Positions 25,801 through 33,937 of a DNA stretch of 33,937 nucleotides are shown here, one piece after another. Below the pieces are notes generated by a model that did no database searches, was not told the DNA's origin, and worked only from the letters and a program-made list of their open reading frames with translations. The stretch is from positions 223 to 34,159 of the forward strand of contig NZ_JAPYPC010000013.1 of assembly GCF_029937855.1 (NCBI RefSeq), in the 5' to 3' direction. How positions within the stretch are numbered: the first letter of the stretch is position 1; every line of letters starts with the position of its first letter. The position numbers were made by a program, and so were the translations under genes. Source of the DNA: Christiangramia sp. Lineage in GTDB: Bacteria > Bacteroidota > Bacteroidia > Flavobacteriales > Flavobacteriaceae.

Positions 25801-28800
25801 GAACTTATACCGCATCTGGAGAATTAAATTCAATGATTGATGCCACCACCGGGACTTTTAATCCCTCAGCCTTAACTCCCGGAACCTATACTGTTACTTA
25901 TACTACGCCCGCGGCAGGAGGTTGTGAGGAAGTTAAGATTACGGCGGATGTAAATATTTATGAAAAAGTATTAATCACCTCCCAACCGGAAGCAGTTCAA
26001 AATTGCGAAGGTACCACTGTACAATTTTCGGTAAGTGCGACTGGCCAAGGTATCTCTTACCAATGGTTTAAAGGCTCTGTAGCTTCTGGCAATGAAATTT
26101 CCGGAGGAACTAGTAACACACTTAGTCTTACTAATATTGATGTTACAGATGCTGGAGCATATCTGGTTGTTGTTAGCGGAACTGATCCCTGTTCCTCAAT
26201 TACCTCAACTAGTGCAAATCTTATAGTTGACCAAAATATTATTATTGACACTCAACCGGAAGATATTACAGTTTGCGAAGCAGGAAACACCACTATTTCT
26301 GTAGCCGCCACTGTCGGTGGAATTGCTATAGATGACACCTATTCCTATCAATGGTATAAAGGTACTCCCGGCAGTGGGGCGGTTATATCTGGTGCTAATT
26401 CCAGCAGCTTACCCCTTAATGTAGTGAGTCCCGACGATTCGGGAGATTATTATGTTGAAATCACCGGGCCTGCTGATTATACCTGTTCATTGGCAACCTC
26501 CGAGGTAGCTAACGTAAAAGTAAGAGCAACTCCCACAGTTCAAATAGGAGGCGACACCTCTATATGCGATGGTGGAAACGCTGATATCATTTTCTCAGGT
26601 GGAACTCCCAATACAGTGGTTACCTATATACTCAACAATGACAGTGCAAATCCTCGAAATATTAATCTCGATGCTAATGGTGAAGCCATTTTAAACACCG
26701 GAAGTCTATATTCCACTTCAGATACAGATACAGATTTTATATATGAACTTCAAAGCGTGGCATATGCCGATGACCCTAATTGTTCTGCATCTGTAAGTGG
26801 CTCAGTAACAGTGGCGGTAGCTCCTAATCCGGAAGTAAGCATTTCTATTTCTGGCGACCAAACCGAATTCTGTACAGCCGACAATAATGTATATACACCT
26901 ACTTTAGAGGGTACCGGAACATATAACGGAGGAAATTTTAGTTCGAATGGTTTAATTATTGATTCTTCCACAGGAGAATTCACACCGGGAAATGAAGTTG
27001 CTGGTAATTACACTATTACATATACTATTCCGGCCTATGGCGGATGTCCTGAAGAAACAACCAGTCTTGAAATTTCTATTTATGAAGAAGTAGCAATAAC
27101 ATCACAACCTTCCAATCTTGGGATCTGCTCAACTTCAGATGCCGAATTTTCAATAACCGCTACAGGTGACAATCTTACTTATCAATGGTATAAAGTTGTT
27201 GGTGAACCAGATATTAATACAGGAGTAACGGAAACGGATGACACCCCTGTTCCGGACGGCAATTCAGCCATTTTATCACTTCCTGTGGCTACCTCAGAAG
27301 ATGCCGGGGCCTATTATATAAAAATCGCAGGCACAAACGCCTGCACCCCGACCGAGGATACTCAGATAGCCTCAGAAGTTGTCACTTTAAATGTAGATGA
27401 AGATATTGTGATCCTGGAGCCAGCCGAAGATATAAGGGTTTGTGATAAAACTAATGCCAGTGTGGAATTTATGTTTGTAGCACATGCTAATGGCGCCCCT
27501 CTTACCTTTGAGTGGATCTATGGAGACGGATCCTCTGTAAATCCGGATGGTTCCCATATAGTGTCGAATCTTACAGAAAGAACTGATTATCCAGGCTATG
27601 AAGGTATCACGGTATATGAAGGAACCTTGACAATAAATAATATAACGTCTGCCGATCAGGCTTCCTATGCGGTTAGAATCGATGGAAGTACGAATAACTT
27701 TATCTGCCCGGAGGCTGTATCTAATTCATTCAATCTCGATGTAGATCCCCTGCCTGATCCTCCCAGTGTTGAGGATGTTGCCTACTGCCTGGGTGACGAA
27801 ACAACTCCACTTACGGCTACGGGGTCTAATTTAACCTGGTATGACGATATGGACAATGAACTGGCAGAAGCTCCAACTCCTTCTACAGTTTCGCCGGGAG
27901 AAACTTCTTATTTTGTATCTCAGAAAGATATTTATTGTGAGAGTCCGAAGGCTGAAATCGTAGTTACTGTGTACGACCTTCCAGCTCCTCCTCCACTTAC
28001 GGCAGAAGAACTGAATATAGAATATTGCCTTGGAACAACTGCATCTGCTTTAAGTGCAACTGCCTCCCTCGACCATACTATCGTATGGTATGATTCCGAA
28101 ACTGCTGTCACAGCTTTAGATTCTGCTCCCACCCCTCAAACCACTTCTGCAGGGACTATAGATTACTGGGTTAGCCAGACTAACAATATTAACACTTGTG
28201 AAAGTGAAAGGGTGCGAATTATCGTAACAATTAATGACTTACCTAATATAAGCATAGTTAATTCCGGGAACGAAACTATTTGCGAAGGAGATGAAATCAC
28301 TCTGACAGCATCAGATGCCAACGATACAGATTCATCAACAACTTACAGCTGGGACTGGACCGGGAATACGGATTCTGCTTTAACCGGGCCTGCACAAAAC
28401 TTCAGCCCCATAGAAACTACTACTTATACCGTAACCGCTACCAGTGGCAGCGGATGTAAAAATACTGAAGAAATTACCATAAATATAGATCCACAACCCG
28501 TGGGAGGAACCTTAACGGGACCTTCGAGTGTTTGTATTACAAGCCCCTCTGGCGAATTAGATCTCGGTGATTATTCTGGAATTATTGCTAGATGGGAATA
28601 TAAACCTGCATCTTCTACTTCGTGGACCACAATTACGGAAGAGACACCCGATGCAAATTATCAGTTTAGCGGATTAACCGAGACTACATCATATCGGGTT
28701 GTAGTATCGAGTGGAGTTTGTGAAGAGGTTTACTCAAACGAAATTAATATTGCGATAGATCCTGAACCAGCCGCCGGCCAACTTCTTTTCAATGGAAACG

Positions 28801-31800
28801 ACCGCGTATTCATGATGTGTGAATTCCCAACTGATGATTACCTCGTGCCATTACAAACTACCGGCACTTTTATTGGTGATATTGTTGCCTGGCAATATAG
28901 AAGAAACTCTCAAACCAGCTGGACCACAATCATGGATGGTTCTGAACCTTTCACCGGCAATTCCTTATCGGGAAATCAGGTTAATACTGTCAGTAACAAC
29001 GAATCCACTCTCTTTAGAGTAGAAGTACAAAGCGGAGCCTGTACTCCAAATGTATATTCAGACTTTGCTACCCTTAGCATTATCCCTTCTGATATTGCAC
29101 CAAGCCCGGTTCAGGTAACTCCGGGAGAAGTTTGCTTAGGTGGGATTGTTTCCATGAGTTCGGCAACGGGATATGGCGGTTCAGGTACTTTCGAAGGAGG
29201 AGCTTTCGATAATTCTTCTATCGCTAATCATGGCTGGAGAGTGATGCGCTATCCAGGGAATACAGAATATACATTCGAATCTGCCGCAGATAATGTCCGC
29301 CCAGAAAGATGGATGAGAACTAACCCACATGACTATCAGATGGCTCACCCTAGTGGTAACGGATCGATTATTTATCAAAGATTTGATTCCTGCTCATGTG
29401 ATTCAGGAAATAAAGGTTTCGCCATTGTTTCTGGTGATAACCCTTCAACTCTGGAAACTCCGATCTTCAATTTATTCACCATGGACAATCCGGTCTTGAC
29501 TTTTGATCAGGCTTATAATCTTACCTATGGTGACACTATTCGTGTCGAGATATCACTGGACGGAGGGAATACTTATAATGAAGAACCATTAATGGAAATT
29601 GGAGGTCCAGCAAATCCAGGAGACGCACCCAATGTTAGTGGAAACTATGCCAATTTTGGTGATGATGGGTTGGGAGAACCAAATAATATGGAACTTGACC
29701 TTAGCAACTATGCCGGTCTTTCAAATTTAAGAATTAGGTGGCTTTATGATGGATCCTCAGGTGGAATATATACTATTGATGATATTGGACTTCCCGAAGA
29801 TCCTCAAAATGTACAACTAATCTGGTATTATGATGAAGATATTAATGATGATACTAATACACTTGAACAAATAGGCGAGGTTAATCAGAGTACTGTAACT
29901 TATCCTCAAAATGGAGCCGAATGGCCAAAAATAGGGTGGAATGATTTTGAAGTGCAAACTGCGCTGGTTTTTGATACAAATGGTGACCCTTGTGAAAGCG
30001 CTGAAAATTCAGCCGTTGCCAGTGTCTATGTATTCGACAATTATACCTCAACCGCTACTGCGCTGGTAGGTGAATGTGGTAATACAGATGTACAACTATC
30101 AGCTACGATTAGCGGGGCATTTCAAGGTGAAATCACAGAATTTCCTTCTGGAGAAGGCTCCACCGTTGCCTGGGAAGTTATTGAATCCCCTGCGGGTTAT
30201 GAGTTTTCAGATTCCCATTTTGTTAATTCAGAAGCCGTTGTTGACCCTATAAATGATCCTAATGCTATTTTCCAGCCACCATTGGAAGGTAACTACACTA
30301 TAAGATATACCATTACGCCTGCTGAGTCCCAAACAACAAGAGATATTTTGGGAGAAATGGTTACCCAGGATATATCGGCTAACCCCTGCCCAATGACCCA
30401 TGTTGATACTTCCTTTGAATTTATCGATTGCACAACCTTAGATTTCGACGGCGATGACGATTATATTGATTTAGGAAATAATTATAATGGTAATTATTTT
30501 ATTGAAGCCTGGATAAGACCATTTGATAGAGCACTTGATGATGGTTCCGGCAATACAGATGCCTCTACAGGTGTTATTTTCAGCAGCTCAGGAATGGAAA
30601 TAAGAATGGAAGACCTTCCAGCAGGAGTTGCAAAAAACGGAAGATGGTACCATATAGCTGTAGCCAATAATGGTGACCTTTGGGTTGATGGAGTATCAGC
30701 TGGTAAAATAGACATAAGCGGATCTGGTATTAATAACACAAGTATTGGAGCCAGGTATAATGCCAATACAAAAACCACATCAAATCATTTCTCTGGTTGG
30801 ATCGAAGAATTAAGAATATGGAATAAGGCACCAACCGAAAAACAGATCAGGTTTATGATGAACCAACGATTGCAACTGGATGGTACGGGAACCGTAGTTT
30901 CTCCATTACAAGGAGAAGTGGTCCCTAATCTGGTTATTGCAGACGGTGGGTTAAGTAGTTACTATACTGATGGAACTTACAATCTGGATCAGGATGGTAC
31001 TCCTTTCTATAATCTTACTATTAGTGATCTTGCCGGATATTACAGATTATATTCAGATATTCCGGATCCCGCTAACTTATTACCAGGTTATTTTGACCCG
31101 GCACTTGAACCTTCTGGGGGAAACACACCTGATCACGCTGTAAATAAAGTTCCGGGTAGATTATACAATATAACGACAGATCAGGAAAACACCTCGCCTA
31201 CTCCATATTTCGATGATCTAACTCAAGACGGACAGAATTGGGCAACTGATAATACCTGGGCTCGGCCTAATGTATGGGACCCCCCAAACAGTAATGGTAT
31301 AGATGGAACACCTATTGAATGGAATATTGCAAGAATTAATACCAACATAAATTCCAATGGTAAAAATATTACTCTGCTTGGTTTACTGTCAGAAACAGCA
31401 GATAAAGAGCTTAGCATCAATGCAAGTAATTTTATCAGAATTTCTCATTATCTACTTTTAGATGGAAATATGGATTTGGAGGGAGAATCTCAGTTATTAC
31501 AGGATCATGGAAGTATCCTGGCAAATAGCAGCAAGGGTTGGGCAGAAATTGAACAGAAAGGAAGAATGAGCAGCTTTAATTATAATTATTGGACCAGCCC
31601 GGTTAGTAATCAGGGTGCTAATAATAATTCAGGCTTTATGCTGAATCAGGTTTTATTTGATGCTTCTAATCAAAATAATCCACAACCGGTAAATTTCCAG
31701 AATGGTTATTTTGTAGCAGATAAACCTAAAACTACACCGATAACTATCAGCAATGATTGGATTTGGGATTTCAGAGGTGGGGATGCCGATATTTATGGCG

Positions 31801-33161
31801 ACTGGTTACATTTAGGTTCAGATTTTCTTGAAATCGTAGGAGCTGGATACTCTATGAAAGGAACAGATGGGACAGTGGCGCCAAATGCACAAAAACAGAA
31901 TTATGCTTTTAGAGGAAAACCCAATAATGGCATTATCCCTACAACAGAACTTTATCTTAATAACAATCAAAATTATTTGGTGGGAAATCCCTATCCTTCT
32001 GCCATAGATGCTGAACAATTTTTAAAAGAAAACCTCACTAATATTTCGAATGGCAGCGGAATTAATGAAAATAGTGAGAATGTCTTTAACGGAACTCTAT
32101 ATTATTGGGATCATTTTTCAGGTAGCACCCACATCCTTGAGGAATATATTGGAGGCTATGCTACCTATACGCTTTCTGGTTCTGCCCCAGCTATTTCTAA
32201 CGATTGGAGGATAAATACTGGAGGTGGATCGAATAACGTTTTACCACAAAGATATATCCCAGTCGCTCAGGGCTTCTTTCTCAATAGTGCTTCTGTAGCA
32301 GGAGAAAATTTTTCCGGTAAAATTATTTTCAAAAATACACAAAGAGTATTTAAAAGAATCTCGACAGATCCCTCCATCTTTTTACAACAGGAAGAAGACC
32401 TTGTAAAATCAAAATCTCATATAAAATCTAGTGAGGATACCCGAATGAAAATCAGAGTTAAATTTGAGTCCCCTAAAGGGTACCATCGTCAGATTCTTGT
32501 TACTAGAGATCAAAATACTTCCAATGGATTTGATATTGGATATGATGCACCATTAATTGAAAATAATGTGGAAGATATGTATTGGTGGTTTGATGACAGT
32601 GCTTTCGTAATTCAGGGAGTTCCTAGTTTTGAAAAAGAACAAATATTGCCATTAGTAATAAAAACGAGTGAAGGTGGACAATTCAAAATTAAAATAGATG
32701 AGACAGAGAATTGGCCGATTGGCAAAGAACTTTATTTAAAAGATAAGCTTAACGATACTATCCATAATATTCTTAAAGAAGATTTTATTGCAGAAACCGA
32801 AGCAGGCGAAATCAAAGACAGATTCGAAATTATTTTCTTTAAAGAAACCGCTCAAGATCCTGATCCTGTAATTCCAGATCCGAATGACGTAATTAATCCT
32901 GACCAATTACCAATTATTGATGGTCTGGTAGGAATTAGTTATAGTACTTTTAGTAAACAGGTTAAAATCAGCAACTTTGATCTACTTGAAGTAGACAAGG
33001 TGATGATCTTCGATATGGGAGGAAAACTTATTCAACAATATGATGAACTTCCTACTCAAAGGGAAATATTACTGGGAATGAGACCCGTACGATCGGGAGT
33101 TTACATTATCAAAGTATTTAGTGAAAATGGAATTTCTGATAAAAAGGTGGTTATTAAATAA
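22848..33161 (+). CDS. Giant modular T9SS-secreted surface protein (adhesin-like)
   Basis: A 3437-residue protein from the ATG at 22848; an in-frame TTG nine bases earlier is a less likely start. A signal peptide (helix to ~residue 25, ending KVNAQ) is followed by about 22 beta-sandwich modules. Residues ~219-757 are six PKD-like repeats (pattern VCPG ... YxW ... P.GW.I ... TNSITV.AG ... NECG). Residues ~862-1633 are a duplicated cassette of Ig-like modules, and ~1635-1797 are two Ig_7-type modules (YCLG ... WY ... Y.VSQ). A MAM/jelly-roll-like region spans ~2085-2318 and a LamG/concanavalin-like domain ~2531-2675. A beta-rich tail common to secreted flavobacterial proteins follows (NYWTSPV, LVGNPYPSAIDAE). 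The last ~80 residues are a T9SS type A sorting domain. It probably acts in adhesion or glycan binding at the cell surface. Confidence 0.93.
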   Translation: MGEKLHSLFVYIIISLFSLTPLKVNAQCADYPSSISISASIQGSSTVCSDASITVNSNITQSGGTNPVYQWQQQVGTGTWTDITGATATTLSNYTSLQNNSKFRLTATYCQGTGEVQTYNGTSSGTLTVNQVKTGTVSINASNTTICPGSTVNFTASATNQGSSPTYSWRVNGAQQGTSATFSSSSLNNGDTVQLFMTSSQPCVEDFESNIVTINLKPAAPDTPGVITGETEICPNTTNHTYSITSVNRATSYQWILPSGWTGSSTTNSITITSGNAGDGKILKVKALNECGESTEQSITVNVGPGKPSTPSTISDPGVICPGSSVTFSVNNDPSVEYTWQIPNGWNIISGQGSNSITVTAGNYNQNGDIAVIASNECLDSDIRNLAVTVNEPVPANPINISGETIVCPNSSVSYTISNVQYADEYIWYIDGVEQTGQNGTSLSFNSGPPTEKLTIKVIAVNECVDSSEYSSITGATRDIKVDDGRPDPITISSNNGNELCPGDPVIFSVPDDIKADDYLWTVPTGWSINGSSNSNSISVTAGSTGQNGNITATAKSELCGEENASFAVSVKNPAPVVDLQVITGETTVCHNAIGLNYSFPSITNATNYEWNVPTGWNITNGNGTNSITVNAGTTDGNISVVAKNDCGNASAITLAVTSTDSQPLNLGSITSSALDANKNVCPPATTIDFSVPAVSDANSYNWIFPDAGWTIVSGAGTNSITVDVSSAAQSGTKTVKVEAVNICGTSTQSSYANIEVQTHIETSAGADVTVCKDTSYPAIPLTGRAEFGNSTFDPTFQTSGTGTFPNQPKKVKGAFTYFYKPTQTDYNAGQVTITVNVPKPNSAKDLCGNGTGIDSMVLTFKPDPTASVSAPTEICAGQTADVVFTGTANTTVTYKIGNGSNQTIQIGDSGSSTLITSALTTNTTVTLVSSQYTSGNSCSKVITGSASIAVNTVPGVTMLYDDVCTSATTVSPTLTNGVGAWQNGTYTASGELNSMIDATTGTFNPSALTPGTYTVTYTTPAAGGCEEVKITADVNIYEKVLITSQPEAVQNCEGTTVQFSVSATGQGISYQWFKGSVASGNEISGGTSNTLSLTNIDVTDAGAYLVVVSGTDPCSSITSTSANLIVDQNIIIDTQPEDITVCEAGNTTISVAATVGGIAIDDTYSYQWYKGTPGSGAVISGANSSSLPLNVVSPDDSGDYYVEITGPADYTCSLATSEVANVKVRATPTVQIGGDTSICDGGNADIIFSGGTPNTVVTYILNNDSANPRNINLDANGEAILNTGSLYSTSDTDTDFIYELQSVAYADDPNCSASVSGSVTVAVAPNPEVSISISGDQTEFCTADNNVYTPTLEGTGTYNGGNFSSNGLIIDSSTGEFTPGNEVAGNYTITYTIPAYGGCPEETTSLEISIYEEVAITSQPSNLGICSTSDAEFSITATGDNLTYQWYKVVGEPDINTGVTETDDTPVPDGNSAILSLPVATSEDAGAYYIKIAGTNACTPTEDTQIASEVVTLNVDEDIVILEPAEDIRVCDKTNASVEFMFVAHANGAPLTFEWIYGDGSSVNPDGSHIVSNLTERTDYPGYEGITVYEGTLTINNITSADQASYAVRIDGSTNNFICPEAVSNSFNLDVDPLPDPPSVEDVAYCLGDETTPLTATGSNLTWYDDMDNELAEAPTPSTVSPGETSYFVSQKDIYCESPKAEIVVTVYDLPAPPPLTAEELNIEYCLGTTASALSATASLDHTIVWYDSETAVTALDSAPTPQTTSAGTIDYWVSQTNNINTCESERVRIIVTINDLPNISIVNSGNETICEGDEITLTASDANDTDSSTTYSWDWTGNTDSALTGPAQNFSPIETTTYTVTATSGSGCKNTEEITINIDPQPVGGTLTGPSSVCITSPSGELDLGDYSGIIARWEYKPASSTSWTTITEETPDANYQFSGLTETTSYRVVVSSGVCEEVYSNEINIAIDPEPAAGQLLFNGNDRVFMMCEFPTDDYLVPLQTTGTFIGDIVAWQYRRNSQTSWTTIMDGSEPFTGNSLSGNQVNTVSNNESTLFRVEVQSGACTPNVYSDFATLSIIPSDIAPSPVQVTPGEVCLGGIVSMSSATGYGGSGTFEGGAFDNSSIANHGWRVMRYPGNTEYTFESAADNVRPERWMRTNPHDYQMAHPSGNGSIIYQRFDSCSCDSGNKGFAIVSGDNPSTLETPIFNLFTMDNPVLTFDQAYNLTYGDTIRVEISLDGGNTYNEEPLMEIGGPANPGDAPNVSGNYANFGDDGLGEPNNMELDLSNYAGLSNLRIRWLYDGSSGGIYTIDDIGLPEDPQNVQLIWYYDEDINDDTNTLEQIGEVNQSTVTYPQNGAEWPKIGWNDFEVQTALVFDTNGDPCESAENSAVASVYVFDNYTSTATALVGECGNTDVQLSATISGAFQGEITEFPSGEGSTVAWEVIESPAGYEFSDSHFVNSEAVVDPINDPNAIFQPPLEGNYTIRYTITPAESQTTRDILGEMVTQDISANPCPMTHVDTSFEFIDCTTLDFDGDDDYIDLGNNYNGNYFIEAWIRPFDRALDDGSGNTDASTGVIFSSSGMEIRMEDLPAGVAKNGRWYHIAVANNGDLWVDGVSAGKIDISGSGINNTSIGARYNANTKTTSNHFSGWIEELRIWNKAPTEKQIRFMMNQRLQLDGTGTVVSPLQGEVVPNLVIADGGLSSYYTDGTYNLDQDGTPFYNLTISDLAGYYRLYSDIPDPANLLPGYFDPALEPSGGNTPDHAVNKVPGRLYNITTDQENTSPTPYFDDLTQDGQNWATDNTWARPNVWDPPNSNGIDGTPIEWNIARINTNINSNGKNITLLGLLSETADKELSINASNFIRISHYLLLDGNMDLEGESQLLQDHGSILANSSKGWAEIEQKGRMSSFNYNYWTSPVSNQGANNNSGFMLNQVLFDASNQNNPQPVNFQNGYFVADKPKTTPITISNDWIWDFRGGDADIYGDWLHLGSDFLEIVGAGYSMKGTDGTVAPNAQKQNYAFRGKPNNGIIPTTELYLNNNQNYLVGNPYPSAIDAEQFLKENLTNISNGSGINENSENVFNGTLYYWDHFSGSTHILEEYIGGYATYTLSGSAPAISNDWRINTGGGSNNVLPQRYIPVAQGFFLNSASVAGENFSGKIIFKNTQRVFKRISTDPSIFLQQEEDLVKSKSHIKSSEDTRMKIRVKFESPKGYHRQILVTRDQNTSNGFDIGYDAPLIENNVEDMYWWFDDSAFVIQGVPSFEKEQILPLVIKTSEGGQFKIKIDETENWPIGKELYLKDKLNDTIHNILKEDFIAETEAGEIKDRFEIIFFKETAQDPDPVIPDPNDVINPDQLPIIDGLVGISYSTFSKQVKISNFDLLEVDKVMIFDMGGKLIQQYDELPTQREILLGMRPVRSGVYIIKVFSENGISDKKVVIK
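23502..25118 (+). repeat. Six tandem PKD-like modules in the giant protein
   Basis: Modules of ~85-95 residues share an early Cys (EICPN, VICPG, IVCPN, ELCPG, TVCHN, NVCPP), a central Tyr/Glu-x-Trp, a P-x-GW segment in five of six, an SI-T/S-V stretch, and a second Cys near the end (NECGE, NECLD, NECVD, ELCGE, NDCGN, NICGT). The two Cys residues are placed to form one disulfide per module. Confidence 0.8.
25431..27746 (+). repeat. Duplicated four-module cassette in the giant protein
   Basis: Unit A (25431-26525) and unit B (26526-27746) contain the same four modules in the same order. The first pair opens PTASVSAPTEIC and PTVQIGGDTSIC. The second has IDATTGTFNPS and IDSSTGEFTPG, and ends IYEKVLITSQPE and IYEEVAITSQPS. 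The third has YQWFKG and YQWYKV. The fourth opens DTQPEDITVC and LEPAEDIRVC. The copies have diverged widely at sequence level, so the duplication is old. Confidence 0.75.
27750..28238 (+). repeat. Two Ig_7-type modules in the giant protein
   Basis: The two consecutive modules of ~75-90 residues begin LPDPPSVEDVAYCLG and LPAPPPLTAEELNIEYCLG. Each has a central TWYDD/VWYDS strand, then TPxPxTxSxG and SYFVSQ/DYWVSQ. This is the pattern of the Ig_7 domain common in Bacteroidota secreted proteins. Confidence 0.75.
30438..30880 (+). other. LamG-like (concanavalin-type) domain within the giant protein
   Basis: It starts with LDFDGDDDYIDLG, the classical opening of LamG/pentraxin-like domains. Then come FIEAWIRP, GRWYHIAVANNGDLWVDG and, at the end, FSGWIEELRIWNKAPTEKQI. 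Such domains bind glycans or mediate adhesion. Confidence 0.85.
32916..33158 (+). other. T9SS type A C-terminal sorting domain of the giant protein
   Basis: The last 81 residues follow a Pro/Asp-rich linker (PDPVIPDPNDVINPDQ). They have the pattern of the T9SS CTD: VDKVMIFDMGGKLIQQY, then RPVRSGVYIIKVFSENG, and the basic end SDKKVVIK. This signal directs export across the outer membrane and surface attachment. Confidence 0.88.
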
Positions 33162-33314
33162 ATATTCAACCTTAAAATTCAAGATGGTTTTCAATAACTC
33201 CGCACCCCTATTCTATTGATATAAAGTAGCTTATTATATAATATTTTTAGATTTTTAAAACCATTTATCGATTTTATACGTACTTTTACCGATGACAATC
33301 TAGATTGGTAGCCT
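33162..33314. promoter_or_regulatory. Gap between the two giant genes with a candidate -7 box
   Basis: In 153 AT-rich bases, TACTTTTA (33281-33288) is a near match to TAnnTTTG, 26 bases before the next ATG. No -33 TTTG or terminator hairpin is evident, so the two giant genes could also share a transcript. Confidence 0.3.
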
Positions 33315-33937
33315 ATGTATAAAACTACTTTTGGACCCCGAATCCATTATGTAATCACCCTATCGCTAATATTTTTTACCCTTTCCTTATGGACGGGTGG
33401 GAATTTATTTGCGCAGATCTCTATTACTACAGACTCCACTACTAATGTAAGCTGTCATAATGAAGCTGACGGCGCCATTAATATTTCAGTAACGGGTGGA
33501 GATAATAATTATACTTATTCCTGGTCTGGACCCAATGGTTATTCCTCAACCATACAAGATATTTCAGGACTTATAAGCGGTTCCTATACCGTCAATGTTT
33601 CAGATGCGAGTGGAAATTCGGGAACTGAATCTTTTCAAATAGATCAACCCACAGCTCTCACCGCAACCACACCAACTACCACGCCTGTTAGCTGTAATGG
33701 AGGAAGTGATGGCACCATTACCGCCGGCACACCCTCTGGTGGGAATGGAGGTTATTCTTACAGTATCGATGGAATAACGTTCCAGACTACCACTAACTTC
33801 AATAACCTAACTGCTGGGAACTATACTATTACTATCAGGGATAGTAAAGATTGTCAGATCACTCAGAACATTACGGTAAACGAACCCACAGCTCTCACCG
33901 CAACCACACCAACTACCACGCCTGTTAGCTGTAATGG
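33315..33937 (+). CDS. 5' part of a second giant gene: SprB-repeat surface protein (truncated by window)
   Basis: The frame is open from the ATG at 33315 to the window end (207 codons). A long signal peptide (about residues 10-36, hydrophobic core ITLSLIFFTLSLW, ending NLFAQ) is followed by SprB-type repeats. Each repeat has VSCxGxxDGxI, then YxYSW/YSYS, an aromatic and GxYT core (SGSYTVNVSD, AGNYTITIRD), and the linker PTALTATTPTTTPVSC. SprB is the mobile adhesin of Flavobacterium gliding motility, but many paralogues carry such repeats, so this is an SprB-like repeat protein and not necessarily SprB. The missing 3' end should tell whether it has a T9SS type B sorting domain. Confidence 0.9.
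   Translation, partial: MYKTTFGPRIHYVITLSLIFFTLSLWTGGNLFAQISITTDSTTNVSCHNEADGAINISVTGGDNNYTYSWSGPNGYSSTIQDISGLISGSYTVNVSDASGNSGTESFQIDQPTALTATTPTTTPVSCNGGSDGTITAGTPSGGNGGYSYSIDGITFQTTTNFNNLTAGNYTITIRDSKDCQITQNITVNEPTALTATTPTTTPVSCN
33646..33937 (+). repeat. DNA-identical 55-base repeat in the SprB-like gene
   Basis: The segments 33646-33700 and 33883-33937 are identical over 55 bases and are 237 bases (79 codons) apart, so the spacing keeps frame. They encode the repeat linker PTALTATTPTTTPVSCNG. The second copy runs into the window end, so the identity may continue. Confidence 0.9.

Noticed and set aside
23000-32000. Many short frames antisense to or out of phase with the giant gene
   Set aside because: They lack conserved domains and are expected shadows of a 10-kb coding region without stops in its own frame.

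Overview
The window looks like chromosomal DNA from a marine-type member of the Flavobacteriaceae (Bacteroidota), possibly close to Gramella/Christiangramia. This is inferred from gene content and style, not from a database search. The pointers are low-to-moderate GC, no obvious Shine-Dalgarno sites, TAnnTTTG-like -7 promoter boxes, lipoproteins with short lipoboxes, a complete Na+-NQR operon, a type IX secretion (T9SS) plug protein, and giant surface proteins with a T9SS C-terminal sorting domain or SprB-type repeats.

Layout. 1-321: a tRNA-Gly(UCC) gene on the minus strand, followed downstream by a tandem 115/116-bp repeat that reuses the tRNA 3' end together with its terminator. 369-1704: a GNAT acetyltransferase, divergent from a stand-alone ClpP peptidase and a small NATD1-type acetyltransferase-like protein. 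1734-4112: two L,D-transpeptidase genes arranged tail to tail. 4570-9259: a plus-strand housekeeping run (gpmI, thioredoxin-like lipoprotein, HAD-type hydrolase, map, NUMOD4/HNH-like protein, methyltransferase). 9260-10631: apbE plus a small conserved protein. 10632-11155: a 524-bp gap with a long imperfect inverted repeat and the nqr terminator. 11156-17134: nqrABCDEF, read leftwards. 17296-20068: T9SS plug protein, DUF3667 protein and apaG, overlapping tail to tail with an NRDE-family gene. 20912-22555: pruA with a strong terminator. 22848-33161: one 3437-residue modular surface protein. 33315-end: the 5' part of a second giant gene made of SprB-like repeats, cut by the window edge.

How the genes work together. 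ApbE attaches FMN to NqrB and NqrC, and its gene lies just downstream of the nqr operon, so the 9.3-17.1 kb block is a sodium-pump module with its maturation factor. The T9SS plug protein and the T9SS-targeted giant protein are two parts of one export route, although they are not in one operon. Both L,D-transpeptidases act on peptidoglycan in the periplasm.

Most of the window is ordinary core genome. The parts most worth a second look are the tRNA-tail/terminator tandem array, the inverted repeat in the 10.8-10.94 kb gap, the NUMOD4/HNH-like gene translationally coupled to map, the changed flavinylation motif in NqrB, and the internal cassette duplication and DNA-identical repeats in the two giant surface-protein genes. 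I saw no CRISPR array, insertion sequence, prophage or recognisable defence system.
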